Shown here: positions 58,567-64,000 of the stretch, piece after piece
Layout: each line of letters opens with the position of its first letter
How positions within the stretch are numbered: the first letter of the stretch is position 1
Origin: Chamaea fasciata
Lineage: Eukaryota > Chordata > Aves > Passeriformes > Sylviidae
Assembly (NCBI GenBank): GCA_029207755.1
Contig: JARCOQ010000070.1
Location: forward strand, 248,001 to 312,000
DNA length: 64,000 bases
Direction of reading: 5' to 3'
Notes under the pieces: model-generated
What the model was told of the DNA's origin: nothing
Seen by the model: the letters and a program-made list of their open reading frames with translations, nothing else
Database searches by the model: none
Translations under genes and position numbers: made by a program

Positions 58567-59221
58567 TGTAAGAGACGGTCGGAAGATCCCTCATCTGCCT
58601 CACGACCATCGCCAAGGACAGAGACTGAAACCACTAAAAGGGACTCTAAAATCTCAACACAGGAGTTCTGGCCTGGCTGAGGTTGGTGGGATGTTGGCCG
58701 AGTGCTGCCTGCAGGTGTGTTTGATGGAAAAACCCAGCACCCACATGGGAACATCAGAACCTGAGCAGAAACAACGGGCAAGTCGCGGTGAAGTGACTGC
58801 GCCTGCTGACTCGTTCTGGTTGACACTGTACCTGCTGACGGCTGACCTGCTCTGAGTTCTCTAAATGAACACACTGCAGTGATTTCCCCCACCTGTTTGG
58901 CCAACTGCCTGTTGCTTCAAAGAGGACTATAAGGACCCCTGAGTTAACCACAGACTTTGGGATCTCCCCACAGAAGAAGACGGATCTATTGGCTGGACCA
59001 TGAGGATTTCATCTCTCTGTTGGTAGCTATAACCCACTCCCTCTTTCTCTTTTCTCGCTATCCTTTATTTCCCTTCAAACTCCCTCTATCGCATTGGTTG
59101 GCACTAAATAAAGCTGCATTTTGGATGGAGCAAACTGAGTTGTCCCCCGCTGTGTCTTTTGCGCCCTGAGATCCCTAAAACGAACCATCAGGTTCCCCGC
59201 ACATGTTTGCGGACCCTGACA
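58567..59221 (+). mobile_element. Solo LTR related to the spacer ERV
   Basis: Begins TGTAAGAG and ends CCTGACA, about 655 bp, with AATAAA at 59107-59112. It aligns with the spacer LTR (26251-26875) at both ends, for example 'gcctcacgac' and 'ctggcctggctgagg' near the start and 'gttggcactaaataaag' near the end. It is flanked by imperfect 5-base repeats, TGGTG and CGGTG, consistent with a target-site duplication. No internal retroviral sequence is present. Confidence 0.75.
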
Positions 59222-59748
59222 CGGTGCCATACCCTTTTGGTCCACAGAGCTACAAAGTGCCTTGAACATGTGAAAGGGAAGTTGGGGACAAGAGAACTGT
59301 TTTTTACACTGAGAGTACGCAAATGAAACGCAGGTTATTTGTGCCCTAGATCCAATTTGCTTTTGCCAGCCTTGATAGTGCACTTAAGTGATCAAATACT
59401 TATGGTCAAGTATTATTAACAAATAAATAAAGCAAAATAAAACTTTGAAGAAACAGGAAACTGGGCTACAAAGGCAATATTAACTATCCCCCAGACAGAG
59501 CAAAGGCAGGCAAGCCCCATAACACTTAGGTTCAGTGCATGCACATATCCCAGAACTCAGAACACCAAACCAGGCACTGTCTTTAGTGGACAAGAACCAA
59601 AATTACATGTCGTAAGTGTGAGGAAAAGGTGACCAGTAAACTGGAAAACAACCACACCCTAAGAGCTGTTGGAACTGTTTCCATCATCCTAAACCCTCCA
59701 GACAAATCATTTCTGTCTCTGCATTCTTTCTGCTTTACTTTATGGGCT
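59222..59748. other. Right-arm-specific DNA, no gene seen
   Basis: Short unpaired stretch between the solo LTR and the outer shared block. No feature recognised. Confidence 0.5.
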
Positions 59749-61665
59749 GAGAAAAGCCCGTGGCATTTTATATGATGGCTTGTTCCAGAGGCTGAATCAA
59801 TTCCTGTTCTTGGTGATGTTTCCGTGATGTGAACTGTGGTTGGGAGTTAACCATAATCTCGTAATGAGAATATTTTTATAGTGTAATCTACTTGCCTAGT
59901 TATTATTTCAGCCTGGCAGTTTGCATCAAGGAGAAAATAGAAGGAAATAGGACACATTGAAACAATGAACCAAATAATGGGGTGGGGCAAAGAAATCAGG
60001 GCTGAAAAATGAACATGGAATTACTGACTGCAAAGGATCAGGCGGGGATTATTTTTCTTCTCCTCCTTCCCCTCCTATTTCGGTTCTTGATTAAAAAAAA
60101 AAAAATGAAGTAAATATTAGGTGCTGTGTCTGTAAAACAGGGATAAGTCAATCATTCAGTTAATCCTTACTATCACCTGCAAATAGTTTAATGATTTGAT
60201 GAAACAATAATAGAGTTTTTAGAGCATCTTCCACAACACAAACTTGATAAGTATCTCATAAATATTCAAAAACCCTACATTTACACTGAAAGCTAAGAAA
60301 AGTAAATCAAAAATTCATTTAGTGTGAGTCCAGAGGACCAGAACCAGATTCTTCACCTCCTCCATCAACATTGACACGAAACATAATTGTTTGTGACTGA
60401 TCTGAACAGAAAATCCAGGTGTTTCTTTCCACATGATATCAGTTTAGGGTGGTTGCCCACTCTGATCTCCCAGGCTATTTCTGCAGTCTGTCATTCCACC
60501 CCTGCTTTTACCAAGTACACAAAATTAGCAAAGTTTAACCACAAATGAAGTTGAAAGCCAGGCCTATATGTGACCTTTGAATTACCTCTTACCACTTTGT
60601 GTACATAACTTGTGCTATCTACCAAAATCTGTTCAAAATTTTCAAGGATTTTTGTGTCTTAGATGTCGCCTCTACCTCAGTTTTAAAGTTCCTCATGTTT
60701 GCTTTTCCCCCCTCTAAGTAAAACAGCAATGCATTTCTTTTAATACCTGTATGTTTCAGACTTAACTATTTAATTACTCTCATCTCTTTATTTAGCAGCC
60801 TTTTTGAATAACACCCTTGTTCATGCCTGGTTTTTTTGGCTCGAGGGCTGCAGAATACAATTTACAGTGTTTTCTTGATAATAAATGTAATTTTGTCATT
60901 GAATATACTTAGGACTCCTGTGATTCTGCTACAGAAAACACAGCATATCAGGGAAACCACACTGCACAAGTGCTTGAACAATGATTTGCCAACAATTTCA
61001 TCACTCTTTCTTAGAAAATCAATAAAACACTCATTTGATATACTCAAAACCACTTCTCTCCCTTTCCCTTCTTCCCCAGCCTTTCCAAAGTCACAGATGC
61101 AGCAGTAATAAGCTACACGGTGCTGGCAAAGGTTCATTCCAAACCTCATAGAAAGCAATCAGCTCCAGCTCCCCCAGAAAAATCATTCTGTTTAATGCAG
61201 AATGCACTGAGGTCAGAGGGAAGATGATACTTCCACCGGAATAAATGAATCGTTTCTCTGCACAGGAGACAAAAGTCCTACGCCATCCAGGGCATTCTTT
61301 GAAAGCTTTACCAAGAGGGCTCCCCAGTTGTCAGTCACAGCACAAAACGGCCCTCCAGAGACATTACAGAAGGTAAATTGTTTCATAATACATCAGCTGC
61401 TGTTGATATGAGGCACTCCAGCATGCTGAGCCTTGTTATTTCTCCTCATTATTGAGAAGCTTTTATCTGTTCTCAGACTGAGACAACTGTCTTCCAAAGG
61501 CTTCATCCACAATATCATGAAGTTAACTAAACAATCACTTCACTCCTGAAGATCATCTTAAATAAGAGCTGAACAAATGCTTGAAATTAAAAAACGGAGC
61601 TGCCAAAGATACAAATAGACTACTACTAGACAGATAGCTATTTGGTTCGTTTTGGAAGGAATAAG
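59749..61665. other. Outermost shared block, right; no gene seen
   Basis: Near-identical inverted copy of 1-1917, including a 98-codon partner frame with three amino-acid differences. No recognisable gene. Confidence 0.7.
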
Positions 61666-64000
61666 ACGACTCCTCTCCTACAACGAGCTCAGGAAGCTCA
61701 CTCCTTAAATTACTAACCTGGCAGGGGACCACAAATTGCTGGAATATTCTCTCTAAACCTTAATCTCAGCAGAGGAATCCACTAGGGAATAACCACAGGG
61801 CATCACGCACCAGCATTAGGTACAACGGCCGATACGTGCATACAGATTATATTTGCAATAAACAATAGGCATGAATCCTCAAATCCATCTTCCCTGCAAG
61901 CTACAAAATGCCTTTTTTTAAATGAGATGACAGCAAGATATAGGAGAGCCACTCATCTTTGAACTGAGTCTGGGAGTGTTCAATTCCAGTGTTTATTGGG
62001 TTGATTAAAAGGGACTAATCTTTGCTGTCATTCATGGGTTACTGTTCATTAGCACTATCATTTTTATCAAAGTAAAATTTGCTCCTCTCTACATGGGAAT
62101 TGCCATACGGCCTTTGAGCCTTTAATCGATTAGGCATTTTATAAGTATAACTTCTCCTTTCTTGAAAGCCTTTTCAGGGTACCAGCCTTTACAAACTAGA
62201 AAAAGCAGAGTTCCATCTCCAGATACCCAGGCTGAAAGCCTAAACACATGCTAACATTCAGTTTCACCACTAGGATCTCATCCAATGTTGACTCTTAACG
62301 TGAAATTCTTATCAAGGAGTGATGTGCCTTATTTCAGGTTTAGTTCTAGTGAATAAAAATGTAAATGCTTGAATATTCTCAACTCGGTCCAAAAAGGGAG
62401 GGTCAAGCACCACCTGTTTACTTCATTACAAATCATCTATTTGAGGAACATTACACAAAGGAAGATGAGCTCACAGAAAAGTCTTCATCCCTTAAGGTAA
62501 TTTCTTCACTGGAATTTTTCACCTTGTTTGTTTTTTGTGGGGGCGGGATTTGTCTGGTGGCTTTTTTGTACGGTTGGGATTTTGTTTCGTTGGTTTGGGA
62601 TTTTCTTTGGTTGGTTTTTCATTTGCTCGTTTTGGGGATTTTGGTTGGGGTATTTTTTGGTTTGTGGACTTTATTTGGGTGGGTTTTGGTTTCTTGGTTT
62701 TATGGTTGGTTGGGGACTATTTTTGTTTTGTTTTGTTGGGGGGTTTTTTGGTTGATTTGAGGATTGCGGTTGGTTGTTTTTTCATTTGGTTGGTTTGGGG
62801 GATTTTTTTTCCTTTTTTGGTTGTTTTTTCATTTGGTTGGTTTGGGGGATTTTTTTCTTTTTTTGGTTGTTCTTTCATTTGGTTGGCTTTTTGTTTGGTT
62901 GGTTTTTTGGTTGGTTGATTTGAGGGATTTTTTTTCTTTTGGTTGGTTTTTAGTTGGTTGGTTTGGGGGATTTTTTGTTGTTGGTTTTTTTGTTTGGTTG
63001 ATTTTTTGGTTCATTTGGGTATTGTGTTTGTTTCAGATTCAGTACTAGCACCTGTAAAGAGTAGAATGAAGGCACATGAAATAGATTTTCATATACAGAA
63101 ATCCACAACACATTTACTGCTAAATACTACTCCTATCTAAGCAGCCCTGCAGCATGGACACAGCACAGTTTGGAAAAGCTCTGGCCTGCAGGGCAGCATC
63201 ACTCTATTTTGTGATGATATAACAGAGCACTAATAATCTTCATATAAGTAAAACCCTGCTTCCACTCTTAGCTCAGAAAACATCTTTCAGAAGTATTTCC
63301 AACTGCACTAAGCACTCTGAAAAAAGTGATCTTCCACTGCACAGTGTTTACTTTCACAGTGAGCATTGGGGGATGCAAGAGCACAGGACTGGCTCTCCCT
63401 GCCCAAAGCTGGAAACAACTCTTTCATCTCAAACTTCTCTTGCAAAATTGCCTCCAAGCATCATTGCTTTGACCTCACAGGCTAAGGACTAATGAGGACC
63501 AGAGTCATCAGTGCTGTCTGTACGACCTCAGCTCAGTGCTACTGGATACTTACAGAGGACATAAATTAACAAATTAATCTCATAAAAGCTCAAATTTAAA
63601 ACTACTATGATTATCAGTCTTTACAGTAACCTGACTCTCTAATAAGAAAAATGCACACTTTGTTATTTCTGTGGATGGACAGAAATATTATTCTGTTATT
63701 CCATGGATAGACAGGCTCAGCTGCAGCACTGCTCTGAGAAGTTCTTTGCCTGGGTTTGTGTTATTCCCAGTCAGCTGCCGCCTCCCTACCCTGAGACTAA
63801 AACCCCACCAAAAGCCTTAACAGCAGCAAATAAAGGGGAAGGCAGACGCCCCAAGTCTTCAGTTTCGTACTCCATGCCCAAAATGACCAGCTTCTTCTAC
63901 ATTTTGCAACTTTCACAAAGTACCTTTCACTGCAATATATATTTCAGCCCCCCAGAAATTTGGGCAATTGAACAATTTCCCAAATTGAGTATGGAAACAA
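61666..64000. other. Sequence beyond the visible left-arm partner
   Basis: The left partner, if any, would lie before position 1 of the window. No gene or known repeat recognised apart from the T/G-rich tract at 62520-63015. Confidence 0.5.
62520..63015. repeat. T/G-rich simple repeat (TTTGG/TTGG type)
   Basis: Long tract of 'ttggttggtt', 'tttggttgg' and 'gggggattttttt' variants with a near-duplicated ~55-bp block at about 62775 and 62825. The Phe/Trp/Gly-rich frames across it are artefacts. Confidence 0.85.

Larger units (their letters stand above)
38134..61665. repeat. Right arm of a large palindrome
   Basis: Inverted copy of 1-23354. The inner edge lies at about 38134, in 'gccaaaatcctccag'; to its left the sequence no longer matches the left arm. 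By eye the kinase-gene block differs by about 1 percent from the left arm. The 52.1-52.5 kb zone differs by several percent, and 59749-61665 is nearly identical again. The segment 54480-59748 is not shared with the left arm. Confidence 0.95.

Noticed and set aside
1..61665. Possibility that the two arms are merely two haplotypes misassembled side by side
   Set aside because: The arms are inverted relative to each other, carry different 5-kb middles and flank a unique spacer, which haplotype duplication would not give. Long reads are still needed to exclude misassembly.
62365..63048. Trp/Phe/Gly-rich frames that look like membrane proteins
   Set aside because: They are translations of a T/G-rich simple repeat.

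Overview
The window looks like vertebrate nuclear DNA, most likely from a songbird (passerine). It has short CR1 LINE 3' ends, avian-type endogenous retroviruses (ERVs) with LTRs, spliced genes with GT-AG introns, and multi-copy PAK3-like kinase genes, a family known to have expanded in zebra finch. No prokaryotic gene, tRNA, rRNA or CRISPR array was seen.

The dominant structure is a very large inverted repeat. The left arm (about 1-23354) is the reverse complement of the right arm (about 38134-61665). The two arms flank a 14.8-kb non-repeated spacer. Paired positions add up to about 61463-61496 in the inner part and 61666 in the outermost part. The left arm runs off the start of the window, so the palindrome is probably longer. 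Similarity is patchy. The block holding the kinase gene and the outermost 1.9 kb are nearly identical between arms. The 8-10 kb zone is visibly more diverged. About 5 kb (1918-7010 left, 54480-59748 right) is not homologous at all.

Each arm carries one full-length, apparently intact PAK3-like kinase gene. The left copy is on the minus strand (11055-21864) and the right copy on the plus strand (39625-50441), so they are divergent, head to head. I could place 14 coding exons with consistent splice sites and phases in both. The predicted proteins are about 623 and 627 aa: a short hydrophobic N-terminus, acidic and coiled-coil linker exons, and a complete kinase domain. I see no CRIB/p21-binding domain. 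Shared non-coding features of the arms are a purine/pyrimidine-strand minisatellite, a GC-rich block downstream of the kinase gene, a CR1 scrap in the last intron, and an AT-rich block at the inner edge.

The spacer holds a ~145-bp tandem repeat next to the left inner boundary, a CR1 3' end, and a partial ERV (5' LTR, open gag-like frame, truncated pol, env-leader-like fragment). It also holds a few orphan exon-like segments and a GC-rich HSF5-like heat-shock-factor DNA-binding-domain gene (33559-34314). The C-terminal part of that gene runs into a 1.1-kb minisatellite of about 24 units.

The arm-specific stretches differ. The left one has a decayed ERV integrase region on the minus strand, two CR1 ends and a 135-bp higher-order minisatellite. 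The right one is AT-rich, gene-poor DNA with a solo LTR related to the spacer ERV's LTR. The last 2.3 kb lies outside the visible palindrome and contains a T/G-rich simple repeat.

Overall this resembles an ampliconic palindrome (kinase amplicon arms, single-copy HSF-like gene and ERV in the spacer), as known from vertebrate sex chromosomes. The chromosome cannot be determined from the sequence.
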